64,000 nucleotides of DNA, from positions 94,285 to 158,284 of the forward strand of contig NZ_BJDT01000005.1 of assembly GCF_005405285.1 (NCBI RefSeq), written 5' to 3'. The notes under the pieces were generated by a model. That model searched no databases. It was given only the letters and a program-made list of their open reading frames with translations, and had not been told where the DNA came from. Source of the stretch: Weissella sagaensis. Lineage in GTDB: Bacteria > Bacillota > Bacilli > Lactobacillales > Lactobacillaceae. Positions 1 through 9,615 of this stretch are shown here, in pieces. The position numbers and the translations under genes were made by a program. Position 1 is the stretch's first letter. Each line of letters begins with the position of its first letter.

Positions 1-1188
1 AACTGTCCCTGAATCTTCTAACGATCGTCCTAAAGTCAGTGGGTTAATTTTTAAACGTGTAAAACTTTCCTTCCATAATTGACCAGGCAAAATGGTTGCT
101 AAGTATTGTTCACCAATCAAAAAGTTAGCTGAAATACCTGTCATCACAGTCCCTGTAATAACACCTGCTTGCGTCTTAATACGTGTTACCAATGGTGTCA
201 TAAAGGCACTAAGAATTCCTTGCTCTGTTAATAGTCCACCTAAAGCCAACGCCAACATAATAATAATAACTGTTGGCATCATTGACAACATACCACCACG
301 ATTTAACAAACTAGCAAGCATATTATTTTTTATTGTTGTTGTTGAACCATTCATAATCACATCCGAAAATTGTTGTAGCGAATGATTAAATATAAATATG
401 ATACCCGTTACTGCAATGTTCACCAATAACGTTGGAATTGCTGGTATATGACGCCAAGCCATAATAAATAACAAAATTAATGGCAACATTGACCACCAAT
501 TTGGTGATAATAATGAGGCCAAGTGCTGTAATTCATGAACATCACTAGTGACCTTTATTTGTTTGCTTAAGAATGTAAAAATTAATAATGATCCAAGCAA
601 TGCTGGAATTGTCGTCCACATCAAGTTCTTAATATGTGCAAACAAATCAGTCCCTGCAATTGATGATGCTAGGTTGGTTGAATCTGATAGTGGTGAACTC
701 TTATCTCCAAAGATAGCACCCGACAAGGCTGCTCCAGCAACAATCCCAGGATCAAATCCAATTGCCGTCCCAACGCCCATCAACGCGACCCCTACTGTGG
801 CTAAAGTCGTAAAAGCTGAACCAACCATTGTACCCATAACTGCCATAATCAAAACCGTGCTAGGTAAAAACCATTCTACATTGGCCAACTTCAAACCTGT
901 CCATAGTAATGTGGGAATTGTATTGGTTTCCATCCAAAGACCAATTAACATACCGATTAGCAGGAATAAAAATAATGGTGCTAATGCTTGTTCAATCCCT
1001 TTTAACAGTTGTCCTTGAATATCCTGCCAAGATGTTTGACGCGTTCTAGCGTACAACATGACAAAGATAATACTTATCACTAGCGGTACATTGGGTGATA
1101 AACCAAACCCCAAAATACTAATACTAAAAATTAAAATGACTGCAATTAATAAAACCATACTTTGCTTAAACGTTACTGACTTATTCAT
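1..1188 (-). CDS. NhaC-type Na+/H+ antiporter family transporter, partial
   Basis: The first 396 codons of a polytopic membrane protein read leftwards off the window edge, so the C-terminus is missing. Many hydrophobic segments are visible, and around 730-700 the protein reads GDKSSPLSDSTNLA, the hallmark of the NhaC superfamily (usually GDKMSPLSDTTNLA). The ATG at 1188 follows an AAGGAG site. NhaC proteins exchange Na+ and H+, but relatives in Firmicutes are thought to carry amino acids, for example the YheL (tyrosine) and MetT (methionine) groups. The T-box leader directly upstream makes amino-acid uptake more likely here than simple sodium efflux. The family is clear; the substrate is inferred. 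Confidence 0.85.
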   Translation of the reverse strand, partial: MNKSVTFKQSMVLLIAVILIFSISILGFGLSPNVPLVISIIFVMLYARTRQTSWQDIQGQLLKGIEQALAPLFLFLLIGMLIGLWMETNTIPTLLWTGLKLANVEWFLPSTVLIMAVMGTMVGSAFTTLATVGVALMGVGTAIGFDPGIVAGAALSGAIFGDKSSPLSDSTNLASSIAGTDLFAHIKNLMWTTIPALLGSLLIFTFLSKQIKVTSDVHELQHLASLLSPNWWSMLPLILLFIMAWRHIPAIPTLLVNIAVTGIIFIFNHSLQQFSDVIMNGSTTTIKNNMLASLLNRGGMLSMMPTVIIIMLALALGGLLTEQGILSAFMTPLVTRIKTQAGVITGTVMTGISANFLIGEQYLATILPGQLWKESFTRLKINPLTLGRSLEDSGTV

Positions 1189-1309
1189 ATTTCTTCTCTC
1201 CTTCATCGCTGCTTATTTATCAAATAATTACCCTAAAAGAGATAACGACTAAGTCCACCAACGTGATTGATATGCTTTAATACCCCAATGTCTTGCTCCT
1301 TTCAGCAAT

Positions 1310-1505
1310 AAAAAAGTCCCAGTAACAAGTCAATTGACTCATTACTGGGACGAAAAGTTTCCGCGGTACCACCCAAAAATTAGTTAGTACGCAAAAACTA
1401 ACTCTCTTTAAGATATTTACGATGTTTAAATAGTTCAATCATTCCACCTGCGCTACTCACAGCTACCGTAGCTTCTCTGACATACAATGAAATGTTCTAC
1501 CAATG
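1310..1505 (-). promoter_or_regulatory. T-box riboswitch leader, candidate Tyr specifier
   Basis: On the minus strand the T-box core GGGTGGTACCGCGG lies at 1374-1361, followed by a strong terminator hairpin at 1316-1351 (GTCCCAGTAA pairing with TTACTGGGAC) and a T-run. Upstream are Stem III (GTTAGT/ACTAAC) and Stem I with apical loop GCTAC-GGTAGCTGTGA-GTAGC. A 9-bp helix CATTTCATT/GGTGGAATG closes the distal side of the specifier loop, whose 3' strand reads ATTGAACTATTT. Placing the codon after GAAC, as in other T-boxes, gives TAT (Tyr) at 1432-1430. Tyr T-boxes are known upstream of NhaC-type transporters. Recognition as a T-box is firm; the specifier is a manual reading. Confidence 0.93.
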
Positions 1506-1511
1506 TGCATT

Positions 1512-1540
1512 ATTGTACGCACCTATTAGTAAAGTGTCAA
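1512..1540 (-). promoter_or_regulatory. Promoter of the T-box/transporter transcript
   Basis: On the minus strand a perfect TTGACA (1540-1535) is followed after 17 nt by TACAAT (1517-1512). This is a near-consensus sigma-A promoter and places the transcription start just before Stem I of the T-box. Confidence 0.75.
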
Positions 1541-1652
1541 CTAGCAAATTAGAATATGCGAGTTTGTGCTTTTAAAAATGGTTCGTAAATAGTCTCCTAC
1601 TCTCTAAAAAGTTCCCCAAATACGATATTTTACAACACTTCAAAAAGTACAC

Positions 1653-1699
1653 AAAAAAGCCGTCACACAGGCATTTAGCGCTATGAAACGGCTTTTTTA
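1653..1699 (-). terminator. Terminator after rpmE2
   Basis: AAAAAAGCCGT and ACGGCTTTTTT form an inverted repeat ending in a T-run on the minus strand, 12 bp after the rpmE2 stop. The A-rich left side means it could also act on plus-strand transcripts. Confidence 0.75.
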
Positions 1700-1710
1700 G
1701 GAAATTGCGA

Positions 1711-1953
1711 TTAAGCAAGTCCATATTTCTTATTGAACTTATCAACAGCACCGTCCACAGTAGTAAACTTTTGCTTACCAGTGTAGAATGGGTGTGAATC
1801 TGAAGTAATTTCAACACGAATCATTGGGTAAGTAGTACCCTCAAATTCGATAGTTTCGTCAGAAGCACGAGTAGAACCTGACACAAACTTGTAACCAGTA
1901 GTTGAGTCAACGAAAACCACTTGGTGGTAATCTGGATGAATTTCAGCCTTCAT
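1711..1953 (-). CDS. rpmE2: 50S ribosomal protein L31 type B
   Basis: 80-residue protein of normal length for the zinc-free (C-) form of L31, a late-assembling protein of the large ribosomal subunit. It opens [16 protein letters not shown] and has the STR...[14 protein letters not shown] core typical of type B L31. It lacks the Cys ligands of the zinc-binding paralogue, so it does not need zinc. The ATG at 1953 follows a good AAGGAG site. It is a single gene with its own terminator, lying downstream of lepA, which ends at a separate hairpin. No second L31 is visible here. Confidence 0.97.
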   Translation of the reverse strand: MKAEIHPDYHQVVFVDSTTGYKFVSGSTRASDETIEFEGTTYPMIRVEITSDSHPFYTGKQKFTTVDGAVDKFNKKYGLA

Positions 1954-2032
1954 TATTTTCTCCTTATCGCCCTGAATTTATAAAAATCAGAGTCAGTTTA
2001 TTTAACTAAACTATATTAACATAAAATTTTAT

Positions 2033-2066
2033 AAAATGATAGTTTTTCACTAAAAGCTATCATTTT
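2033..2066 (-). terminator. Terminator after lepA
   Basis: The arms AAAATGATAG and CTATCATTTT form a 10-bp hairpin directly after the lepA stop on the minus strand, followed by a T-rich stretch. Confidence 0.6.
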
Positions 2067-2069
2067 ATT

Positions 2070-3893
2070 TTATTCTTCTTCAGCCTTCAAAACAGCCATA
2101 AAAGCTTCTTGTGGGACTTCAACAGTTCCAACTGATTTCATACGTTTCTTACCACGTTTTTGCTTGTCCAATAATTTTGCTCGACGATCAGGATCACCTG
2201 TATGAATACGTGATGTAACATCTTTACGATAAGCCTTGATAGTTGAACGTGCCACAATTTTAGAACCAATTGCAGCTTGTACTGGAATTTCAAAATTACG
2301 ACGTGGAATAATCTCTTTTAACTTCTTAGTAATGACACGTGAACGTTCTTGCGCAAAATCACGGTGCACAATAAAACTTAAAGCATCAACTTTATCCCCA
2401 TTCAACAAAATATCAATTTTAACCAAATCAGATTGACGATAACCTGATATATCATAATCTAATGATGCATAACCACGGGTGTTTGATTTTAATTTATCAA
2501 AGAAATCAAAAATAATTTCAGATAGTGGCATGTAATACTTAACATTTACACGGCTCTCATCTAAATAATCCATCGTATCAAATTCACCACGCTTAGCTTG
2601 CGCCAACTCCATAACGGCCCCAACGTAATCATTTGGTACCATAATCTGGGCATGCACAAATGGTTCTTCAATTGTTTTAATCTCAGCAACATCTGGTAAT
2701 TCAGACGGGTTGGCAACATCAACCATCTCATCATTAGTAGTAAACGCATGGTATGTCACTGATGGTGCGGTTGTAATCAAATCCAAGTCAAATTCACGTT
2801 CAAGACGTTCTTGAATAACATCCATATGTAATAGACCTAAGAAACCCGTTCGAAAACCAAAACCTAATGCTTGTGACGTTTCAGGCTCAAACTCCAAAGA
2901 AGCATCATTTAATTGTAATTTTTCAAGTGCATCACGTAAATCATTGTATTTGGCATTATCAGTTGGATATAGTCCTGAGTACACCATTGGGGTCATTGGC
3001 TGGTACCCTGGTAATGGTTTTTCTGCTGGTTGCTTAACATGTGTTATTGTGTCACCAGGTCGTGCATCGCGAATATTTTTAATAGATGCTGCAACATATC
3101 CAATATCCCCTGCCATTAAATAATCACGTTTAATAGGTGTTGGTGAATTAACGCCGACTTCTGTTACTTCATATGAGGCACCAGAATTCATGAATTTAAT
3201 CTTTTCACCTGGTTTTAAAATACCTGTTTTAACACGAACAGTTAAAATAACCCCTTTATATGAATCATATGCCGAATCAAAAATTAGTGCTTGTAACGGG
3301 TCTGTCAAACTACCTTCTGGAGCTGGAATATCCGTAACAATTTTTTCTAATAGTTCTGGAATACCAATCCCCTTTTTGGCCGATGCCAACACAGCATTAG
3401 ACGCATCAATACCGATTACATCTTCAATTTCAGTTTTTACAGCTTCTGGATTAGCAGCTGGCAAATCAATTTTATTAATAACTGGTAAAATTTCCAAATC
3501 ATTTTCAATTGCTAAATAAACATTTGCTAATGTCTGTGCTTCAACTCCTTGCGCAGCATCAACAACCAGGATAGCACCATCAGCGGCGGCTAATGAACGT
3601 GAAACCTCATATGAAAAATCCACATGGCCTGGTGTATCAACTAAATGGAAAATATAAGTTTCACCATCATTAGCCTTATAATGCACCTCAACAGCGTTCA
3701 TTTTAATTGTAATACCACGTTCACGTTCCAAATCCATCGTATCCAATAACTGATTTTGCATTTCACGCTCAGTAACTGTGTGCGTTGCCTCTAAAATACG
3801 ATCTGATATTGTTGATTTACCATGATCAATATGAGCCACAATACTAAAATTACGTATATGGTTTTGGCGCGCCTGCATTTCTTCTATATTCAT
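2070..3893 (-). CDS. lepA: Elongation factor 4 (LepA), back-translocating GTPase
   Basis: 607 residues, the usual length. The N-terminal GTPase domain (about residues 12-195) shows the P-loop AHIDHGKST, the DTPGHVDF switch motif and NKIDLP. EF-G-like domains II, III and V follow, and the LepA-specific C-terminal domain carries the conserved [18 protein letters not shown] and [16 protein letters not shown] segments. The factor binds ribosomes and acts on elongation or initiation under ionic stress. The start at 3893 has a GGAG site. It is a monocistronic chromosomal gene with nothing unusual. Confidence 0.98.
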   Translation of the reverse strand: MNIEEMQARQNHIRNFSIVAHIDHGKSTISDRILEATHTVTEREMQNQLLDTMDLERERGITIKMNAVEVHYKANDGETYIFHLVDTPGHVDFSYEVSRSLAAADGAILVVDAAQGVEAQTLANVYLAIENDLEILPVINKIDLPAANPEAVKTEIEDVIGIDASNAVLASAKKGIGIPELLEKIVTDIPAPEGSLTDPLQALIFDSAYDSYKGVILTVRVKTGILKPGEKIKFMNSGASYEVTEVGVNSPTPIKRDYLMAGDIGYVAASIKNIRDARPGDTITHVKQPAEKPLPGYQPMTPMVYSGLYPTDNAKYNDLRDALEKLQLNDASLEFEPETSQALGFGFRTGFLGLLHMDVIQERLEREFDLDLITTAPSVTYHAFTTNDEMVDVANPSELPDVAEIKTIEEPFVHAQIMVPNDYVGAVMELAQAKRGEFDTMDYLDESRVNVKYYMPLSEIIFDFFDKLKSNTRGYASLDYDISGYRQSDLVKIDILLNGDKVDALSFIVHRDFAQERSRVITKKLKEIIPRRNFEIPVQAAIGSKIVARSTIKAYRKDVTSRIHTGDPDRRAKLLDKQKRGKKRMKSVGTVEVPQEAFMAVLKAEEE

Positions 3894-3975
3894 TATTTGC
3901 GCTCCTATGTTGTATTTATTCTGTCCTTACCATTATACAAGTATTCTTAATATCATGGTAGTACTCCCTGATCCA

Positions 3976-4104
3976 TTATTTTTTATTTAATTTATCGGTC
4001 ATTTCCTTGGCCTTGTCATCGACTGATTGGTTAAATTTTTTTTGCCGATACTGTGTATAAATAAAGCCAGCTAACAAAATAATGATAATGATCCATTTAA
4101 GCAT
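3976..4104 (-). CDS. 42-aa single-pass membrane peptide
   Basis: A short reading frame behind a strong AAAGGAG site (ATG at 4104). It starts MLKWIIIIILLAGFIYTQYR, one hydrophobic helix, and ends in a charged tail with many Lys and Asp residues. The predicted topology is N-terminal anchor with cytoplasmic or surface tail. I do not recognise the family. The good ribosome site and the membrane-plus-charged-tail design support a real gene between lepA and the divergent DUF308 gene. Confidence 0.6.
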   Translation of the reverse strand: MLKWIIIIILLAGFIYTQYRQKKFNQSVDDKAKEMTDKLNKK

Positions 4105-4221
4105 TTTTCCATTCTCCTTTGATAAATAGTTAATATTTTTTATTTTAATTCACTCTTCAATTGTATTTTACAACATTTTCAATTACACTCAATTTAAACA
4201 ACTTATTAAGGGGGCATTCTT

Positions 4222-4854
4222 ATGGCTGATTTGCCAGAAATTAAACATGAAACGACCAATAGCGAGGACATGGTGCCATCAAGACTTTCTAAACAACCAC
4301 AACAATCACAAAAACCTGTTATTTCTTATTTTGTGCGTAAGTTATTAGCCGCTGCTGGTGTCATTTCAATTATTTTAGGAATTTTTGCATTTGTTTTCAA
4401 TACAGAATGGTTACTTGCTGTTTCGATTATTTTTGGTCTTTTTTCAATTTTCATTGCTTTTATTGATCTCATGTTATTTAGTAATAGTGTTTATCTACGT
4501 GGTGCCCATTTAATGAGTGCCCTACTAAGCGCTGTGATGGGTCTTGTCTTATTATTCCGTCAAGATTTCACACAAGATTTTATTGGTTTGGTATTCGGCT
4601 TTTGGATTCTATTTAATGCCACAAGTAATTTAGCACAAACTTGGGTTCCCGAATTATTAATTGGTTGGCAACGTTTAGTTGGCTTGATTATTGGTGCTGT
4701 TGGTCTTGCTTTAGGATTATTCCTAGTATTATTTACAGGATACACGCCTCACAACATGCAAATTATCTTGGGTGTTTACACTGATCTATTAGGTATTTTC
4801 TTCTTACTTGTTAGTTTTTTCAGTCATAAAAACGACTTGAACAGTAATAAATAA
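4222..4854 (+). CDS. DUF308 / HdeD-like membrane protein
   Basis: 210 residues. A polar N-terminus of about 45 residues is followed by six hydrophobic segments arranged as three helical hairpins with repeated GxxxxxxG spacing, as in the HdeD/DUF308 family (short repeats). The function of Gram-positive members is unknown; HdeD of enterobacteria is linked to acid resistance. The ATG follows AAGGGGG. It is monocistronic and converges on cls with a shared terminator. Confidence 0.75.
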   Translation: MADLPEIKHETTNSEDMVPSRLSKQPQQSQKPVISYFVRKLLAAAGVISIILGIFAFVFNTEWLLAVSIIFGLFSIFIAFIDLMLFSNSVYLRGAHLMSALLSAVMGLVLLFRQDFTQDFIGLVFGFWILFNATSNLAQTWVPELLIGWQRLVGLIIGAVGLALGLFLVLFTGYTPHNMQIILGVYTDLLGIFFLLVSFFSHKNDLNSNK

Positions 4855-4866
4855 ATATTATCTACC

Positions 4867-4897
4867 AAAAAGGCAGTCTCAATGAGACTGCCTTTTT
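4867..4897. terminator. Bidirectional terminator between convergent genes
   Basis: A perfect hairpin, AAAAAGGCAGTCTC then a short loop then GAGACTGCCTTTTT, lies between the DUF308 gene (plus) and cls (minus), with T-runs on both strands. Confidence 0.85.
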
Positions 4898-4911
4898 ATA
4901 TCAATGATTAA

Positions 4912-6360
4912 TTATAAAATTGGTGTTAATAATCTCGAGAAAAATTGTTTAAATCGTTTCCAGGAAGACTGTGCTGCAAAATACTCTGATGTCAAAAGTT
5001 GTGAATCAAGTAAATCCTTTTCAAAAATTGCTTCCATTTCTAATGCTAATCGTTCACTATACAAAAATGCATTGACTTCAAAATTTAGAGAAAATGAACG
5101 AATATCCATATTAGCACTACCAACCGATACGATACGATTATCAATCACGATTGTTTTGGCATGTAAAAATCCTTTGTTATATGCATAAACTTCAATACCA
5201 TCATTAGCCAAGACACTTGCATAATATTCTGTTGCTCGATAAACAAACATATGATCAGGTTTTGATGGAATCATAATTCTGACATGCACACCCGACTTAG
5301 CCGCAATTGCAAGCGAATCCATGATTGCTTGATTTGGAATAAAGTAAGGTGATTGAATCGTAATACTTTCATGGGCCATTGAAATCATACGTAGGTACCC
5401 TTGATAAATCTGATTTGATTCTGAATCCGGACCTGAAGACACAATTTGCATGGCAACATCACCACCCGTATCATGTGACGGGAAATATTCCTCACCAAAC
5501 TTCAACTTTTGATATTTATTGGTAGCATTCCAATCCATAAAAAAGCGACTTTGCATGGCCAAAACAGCATCCCCAACAACACGTAAATGTGTATCACGCC
5601 AATAACCAAATTTTTCTAAACGACCTAGATATTGATCACCAATATTAAAGCCACCAATATAACCAATATCACCATCAATAATAACTAACTTACGGTGATC
5701 ATGATTATTAACATGCAAGGGCATGATTTGCCATTTTGGCATTAAAAATGCTTCTACATGCCCCCCTGCTTCACGCAATCGTTTATATAATTTGTTATTT
5801 TTACCGCCAGACCCCCAGCTATCATAAATAACACGAACTCGTACGCCTTCTTTAGCTTTTTCAGTTAATAAATCAACAAATTCATTACCTAACTTATCAT
5901 TATAAATCGTATAATATTCAACATTAATATGATGCTTAGCCGCTTTAATATCAATAAATAATTGCTTAAATTTTTCATGACCATCTGTTAAAATGTTTAC
6001 TTCATTTTGATTCGAAAATATTGCTTGCTCATTTTGTAAAAATAAGCGAATAAAAGCTTGTTCTTCCACATAGCGTTCTGAATCAGATAATGCCATAACT
6101 TCTTTTTGCTGATTATCAGCAATCTTATCAATACCCAAAACTTCTTGTGTTTGCATATTAAAAATATGATGCCCTGACAATTTTCGTCCAAACAAAAAAT
6201 AAATTAAGAATCCGATTCCAGGAAACAACAATAACACAAGCATCCACGCCCAAATAGAAGTAATATCACGATAACGATCTCTAAATACCGTTAAAATAGC
6301 TGCAAAACTATTAACTACGAAGATGATTTCAATTAATATCATCAACCAATGTTCAGCCAT
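4912..6360 (-). CDS. cls: Cardiolipin synthase (phospholipase D family)
   Basis: 482 residues, normal length. Two N-terminal transmembrane helices (about 5-60) precede two phospholipase D domains with HxKxxxxD motifs: HDHRKLVIID (near residue 220) and HAKTIVIDNRIVSVGSAN (near 400). The enzyme condenses two phosphatidylglycerol molecules to cardiolipin at the cytoplasmic membrane. It is monocistronic, with an ATG at 6360 behind an AAGGAG site. All catalytic His, Lys and Asp residues are present. Confidence 0.95.
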   Translation of the reverse strand: MAEHWLMILIEIIFVVNSFAAILTVFRDRYRDITSIWAWMLVLLLFPGIGFLIYFLFGRKLSGHHIFNMQTQEVLGIDKIADNQQKEVMALSDSERYVEEQAFIRLFLQNEQAIFSNQNEVNILTDGHEKFKQLFIDIKAAKHHINVEYYTIYNDKLGNEFVDLLTEKAKEGVRVRVIYDSWGSGGKNNKLYKRLREAGGHVEAFLMPKWQIMPLHVNNHDHRKLVIIDGDIGYIGGFNIGDQYLGRLEKFGYWRDTHLRVVGDAVLAMQSRFFMDWNATNKYQKLKFGEEYFPSHDTGGDVAMQIVSSGPDSESNQIYQGYLRMISMAHESITIQSPYFIPNQAIMDSLAIAAKSGVHVRIMIPSKPDHMFVYRATEYYASVLANDGIEVYAYNKGFLHAKTIVIDNRIVSVGSANMDIRSFSLNFEVNAFLYSERLALEMEAIFEKDLLDSQLLTSEYFAAQSSWKRFKQFFSRLLTPIL

Positions 6361-6440
6361 AACCCATCTCCTTTTGAATGATAGTCTTTATTCTATCAGG
6401 TTTATATGCCAATAATATATCAAACATTAAAATTAAAGGG

Positions 6441-7961
6441 TTACTTTAATAAATTATGTTTTTTCAAATAAAGATGTGCGACCTTATCAGCAGACTTGTG
6501 TTGAACCGTTACTTGATAATTCATATTAATCATATCTTGATTTGTTATTTTATTATCTAAGCGCTCTAGACTCTTTTTTACACTTGGATATTTTTTTAAG
6601 ATGTTTTCCCGTACCAATGGTGCTCCTTGGAATGGGGGAAAATATTTTTTATCATCAACTAAAGTTACTAACTTATCAGCCTTCAATTGTGGATCTGTTG
6701 TATAAGCATCCGTGACATCAATTTGGCCATTAGCTAATGCATTATAACGCAAACTAGACGACATACTTTTCACATCTTTAAATTGTAATCCGTAAGCTTT
6801 TTTCATACCTGGATATGAATCCTTTAATTCATAAAAATCATGATCAAAACCTGCTGTTAATTGTGATGACATCTTTGCTAAATCACTAGTTGTTTTTAAA
6901 TTATATTTCTTAGCATCACTTTGTCGTACTGCTAATGCATATGTATTTTGATATCGCATTGGTGCTAAATAAGTTAAATTAGCCTGATTATATAAGGCTT
7001 CCTTTGCATCATGATAGGCTTGTCTTGGTTGGTGGCTAACAGTTTTCCCTTTGATAAGGTTTTGTAAAACAGTACCAGTAAATTCTGGGTAAATATCAAC
7101 ATCACCACTCTTAATCGCTTTATAAATAAATGTTGTGCCACCAAAATCCGGTTTCAATTGCACGTCCAAACGTGCATTATCGGCTTCAATTAATTCTTTA
7201 TACATATTTATTAAAATTTCTGGTTCACCGCCTAGTTTACCAGCAATTGTAATACGTCCTTTAGGCTGTGTTAGTGCTTTACCAGTAAAATAACCACCAA
7301 GTAACAAAATTGCAACGATCGCTAGGATGCCCATTTTTTTCAAAGATAATTTACCAATTATTTTAATTAACCATGAAAAAGCCAATGCCAAAACAGCAGA
7401 TAAAATTGCGCCTAATAATAGCTGTGCATTATCATTTGTCTGGATACCAATCATAATAAATGATCCTAATCCACCACCACCAATTAATGCTGCTAAAGTA
7501 GCTGTTCCAATAATCATGACCATTGCAATGCGCAATCCAGATAAAATCAGCGGCATAGCCAATGGTAATTGAATTTTAAATAACTTAAAATATTTTGAAA
7601 AACCAAAAGCTTCAGCTGCTTCCAATAAATTCGCATCAATTTGCGTTAATCCTGCATATGTATTTTGAAAGATTGGCATAATTGCATATAACACTAATGC
7701 TATAACAGCAGGAAATGTCCCAATACCAACAAATGGAATTAAAACACCTAATACAGCTAAACTAGGTATCGTTTGAATGATACCTGCAATTTGTAAAACA
7801 ACTTCACCTGCTCGTCGATGATTCATTAAGATAATAGCTAAAGGAATTGCAATCACTGCCGCAACTAAGATTGCAGCCAAAGAAAGTAGGATATGCTCTT
7901 CTAAAGCGACAATAATGTCGCTTGCATGTGTCATCACAAAATGCAACAAATCATTTAACAT
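6441..7961 (-). CDS. ABC importer: fused permease and substrate-binding protein
   Basis: 506 residues with two fused parts. Residues 1-215 are an OpuCB/ProW-type permease (six helices, EAA loop around EAAEAFGFSKYFKLFKIQLPLAMPLI). From about 235 a type II periplasmic-binding domain starts (GRITIAGKLGGEPEIL...GDVDIYPEFTGT). In Gram-positives this TMD-SBP fusion imports glycine betaine, carnitine or choline, and a closely related group (EgtU) imports ergothioneine. The binding domain would face outside the cell. The gene lies 10 bp after its ATPase. The transporter class is firm; the substrate is open. Confidence 0.9.
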   Translation of the reverse strand: MLNDLLHFVMTHASDIIVALEEHILLSLAAILVAAVIAIPLAIILMNHRRAGEVVLQIAGIIQTIPSLAVLGVLIPFVGIGTFPAVIALVLYAIMPIFQNTYAGLTQIDANLLEAAEAFGFSKYFKLFKIQLPLAMPLILSGLRIAMVMIIGTATLAALIGGGGLGSFIMIGIQTNDNAQLLLGAILSAVLALAFSWLIKIIGKLSLKKMGILAIVAILLLGGYFTGKALTQPKGRITIAGKLGGEPEILINMYKELIEADNARLDVQLKPDFGGTTFIYKAIKSGDVDIYPEFTGTVLQNLIKGKTVSHQPRQAYHDAKEALYNQANLTYLAPMRYQNTYALAVRQSDAKKYNLKTTSDLAKMSSQLTAGFDHDFYELKDSYPGMKKAYGLQFKDVKSMSSSLRYNALANGQIDVTDAYTTDPQLKADKLVTLVDDKKYFPPFQGAPLVRENILKKYPSVKKSLERLDNKITNQDMINMNYQVTVQHKSADKVAHLYLKKHNLLK

Positions 7962-7971
7962 TTTACGCTCC

Positions 7972-8892
7972 TTAATATTTGCTAATATACATTAATAAAT
8001 GACGTTGATTAATGATATATTGTTGGTCAATAATAGCACTATCATGACGATACAACATAGCTGCCAGTTCTTGGAGAGTTTGTGTACTTTTAAGATGTGG
8101 TCCCTCAACGGACACATCAGTAGTAATCTTCTGTCCTAGGCCAGCCTCAAGTAAATCAGCAATTAACGTTATTCGTTGATTGTTAAATAATGATGATACT
8201 ACTGCATTAGCCGGTTGATTAATAATTGTTTGCGGCTTACCTACTTGTTGCAGCTCCCCATTAACCAATACACCAATTTTTGACCCCAAGCGTAACGCTT
8301 CTTGCATATCATGTGTGACAAAAACAATTGTTGGCCTAAATTCTTGATATAAAGATAGTATTAAATCTTGTAATTGTTTACGTGATAATGGATCTAATGC
8401 ACTAAAAGGCTCATCCATTAAAATAATTTCTGGCTTAGTAATTAGCGCACGGACAATACCAACACGCTGTTGCTCCCCACCAGATAGTTCACGTGGCATA
8501 CGCGTTCCATATTGTTCATATGGTAACCCGACTTTATCTAATAATATTTTGACTAATTGTTGCCTTTGACTACGTTTAACGCCATTTGCTTCTAACAAAA
8601 TACCTGCATTTTGACTAATCGTAAGATTGGGGAAAAGTGCAATATTTTGTAAGACATAGCCAATATGTCGCCTCAAAATTGTCGTATTCGTACTTGCTAC
8701 ATCTTTATTATCTATCAAAATTTTACCGTGCGTTTGCTGTGTTAGCCGATTAATCATTTTAAGAATTGTTGTTTTACCACTACCACTTGGGCCAACTAAT
8801 ACAAAAAATTCACCGGATGCAATCGTTAAATTAAGATGATTCACAACTTGTTTATCTTGATACGTTTTTACAACATCCTCAAATACAATCAT
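7972..8892 (-). CDS. ABC importer ATPase, osmoprotectant/quaternary-amine type
   Basis: 306 residues. It has Walker A GPSGSGKTT, signature LSGGEQQRVGI, Walker B IILMDEPFSALD and the H-loop FVTHD in order. The C-terminal extension of about 70 residues ends in a region too short for two clear CBS domains, so osmosensing by a tandem CBS unit is not obvious. It powers the fused permease/binding protein encoded immediately downstream, and together they form a complete two-gene importer. The start has a GAAAGGAA site. The upstream gap also holds the end of the thi operon terminator. Confidence 0.93.
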   Translation of the reverse strand: MIVFEDVVKTYQDKQVVNHLNLTIASGEFFVLVGPSGSGKTTILKMINRLTQQTHGKILIDNKDVASTNTTILRRHIGYVLQNIALFPNLTISQNAGILLEANGVKRSQRQQLVKILLDKVGLPYEQYGTRMPRELSGGEQQRVGIVRALITKPEIILMDEPFSALDPLSRKQLQDLILSLYQEFRPTIVFVTHDMQEALRLGSKIGVLVNGELQQVGKPQTIINQPANAVVSSLFNNQRITLIADLLEAGLGQKITTDVSVEGPHLKSTQTLQELAAMLYRHDSAIIDQQYIINQRHLLMYISKY

Positions 8893-8958
8893 TGTAATAT
8901 TCCTTTCATTATATATGTTTTAACTAAATTTAGTGCTTTTATCATAATATCAGTATAT

Positions 8959-8990
8959 AAAAAAGACTGGGTAAACTAAACCCCAGTCTC
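8959..8990 (-). terminator. Terminator of the thi operon
   Basis: The arms GAGACTGGGG and CCCAGTC are followed by TTTTTTAT on the minus strand, 8 bp after the thiE stop and before the ABC operon. Confidence 0.85.
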
Positions 8991-8997
8991 AATCTGA

Positions 8998-9615
8998 TTA
9001 TAGCAAACTAATTGCTTCTTTTAATTGTTTTACCTTATCTGCAATATTTGGTGCTTGCATAATTTCACTCACTACGGCCACACCAACAATATTGGTATCT
9101 GTCAGCGTATTGATATTGTGTTCTTTAATACCACCAATTGCAAAAACTGGTATATCAACAGTTTTCGTAATTTCTTTTAGCGTTTGCTTACTAGTTGGCT
9201 TTGTAATAACTTTCGTTTGCGTTGGAAACATTGCACCAGTTCCTAAATAATCAGCACCTTGCTGTTCTGCTTCAACCGCACGTGCTACCGTTTTCGCTGA
9301 TACGCCCAATATCTTATTTGGTCCTAATAATTTACGGGCCACATCAACTGGTAGTTCATCATCACCTATATGCGCCCCACTAGCATCAATTGCCAAACAA
9401 ATGTCAATACGATCATCAATAATCAACGGTAAGTGATACCGATCCGTTATCTTTTTAACTTTAATAGCTAGTTCATAATACGCACGTGTGGTTAAATCTT
9501 TTTCGCGTAATTGCACAAAAGTTACCCCATTAGCACATGCTGTATTAACTCGTTCTAAAAATGTTTCCTCGTTTTCATCATAGCGTGATGTCACTAAATA
9601 CAATTCTTTTGCCAT
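8998..9615 (-). CDS. thiE: Thiamine-phosphate synthase
   Basis: 205 residues, normal for ThiE. It joins hydroxymethylpyrimidine diphosphate with thiazole phosphate to give thiamine phosphate. TIM-barrel motifs are visible: QLREKD near residue 35, the pyrophosphate/Mg site IIDDR followed by [20 protein letters not shown], and the phosphate-binding FAIGGI near 160. It is the last gene of the TPP-riboswitch operon. Its start overlaps the end of thiM by 38 bp and has its own AAGGGG site. Confidence 0.96.
   Translation of the reverse strand: MAKELYLVTSRYDENEETFLERVNTACANGVTFVQLREKDLTTRAYYELAIKVKKITDRYHLPLIIDDRIDICLAIDASGAHIGDDELPVDVARKLLGPNKILGVSAKTVARAVEAEQQGADYLGTGAMFPTQTKVITKPTSKQTLKEITKTVDIPVFAIGGIKEHNINTLTDTNIVGVAVVSEIMQAPNIADKVKQLKEAISLL

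Noticed and set aside
92..1018. Open frames on the plus strand at 92-385 and 548-1018
   Set aside because: They are opposite-strand shadows of the NhaC-type transporter gene, which has the family motif, a ribosome site and an upstream T-box.
1310..1505. Methionine (ATG in GGAATGATTG) as the T-box specifier
   Set aside because: The ATG falls within the 3' strand of a 9-bp helix (GGTGGAATG pairing with CATTTCATT), so it would not be free for anticodon pairing; the unpaired loop favours TAT.
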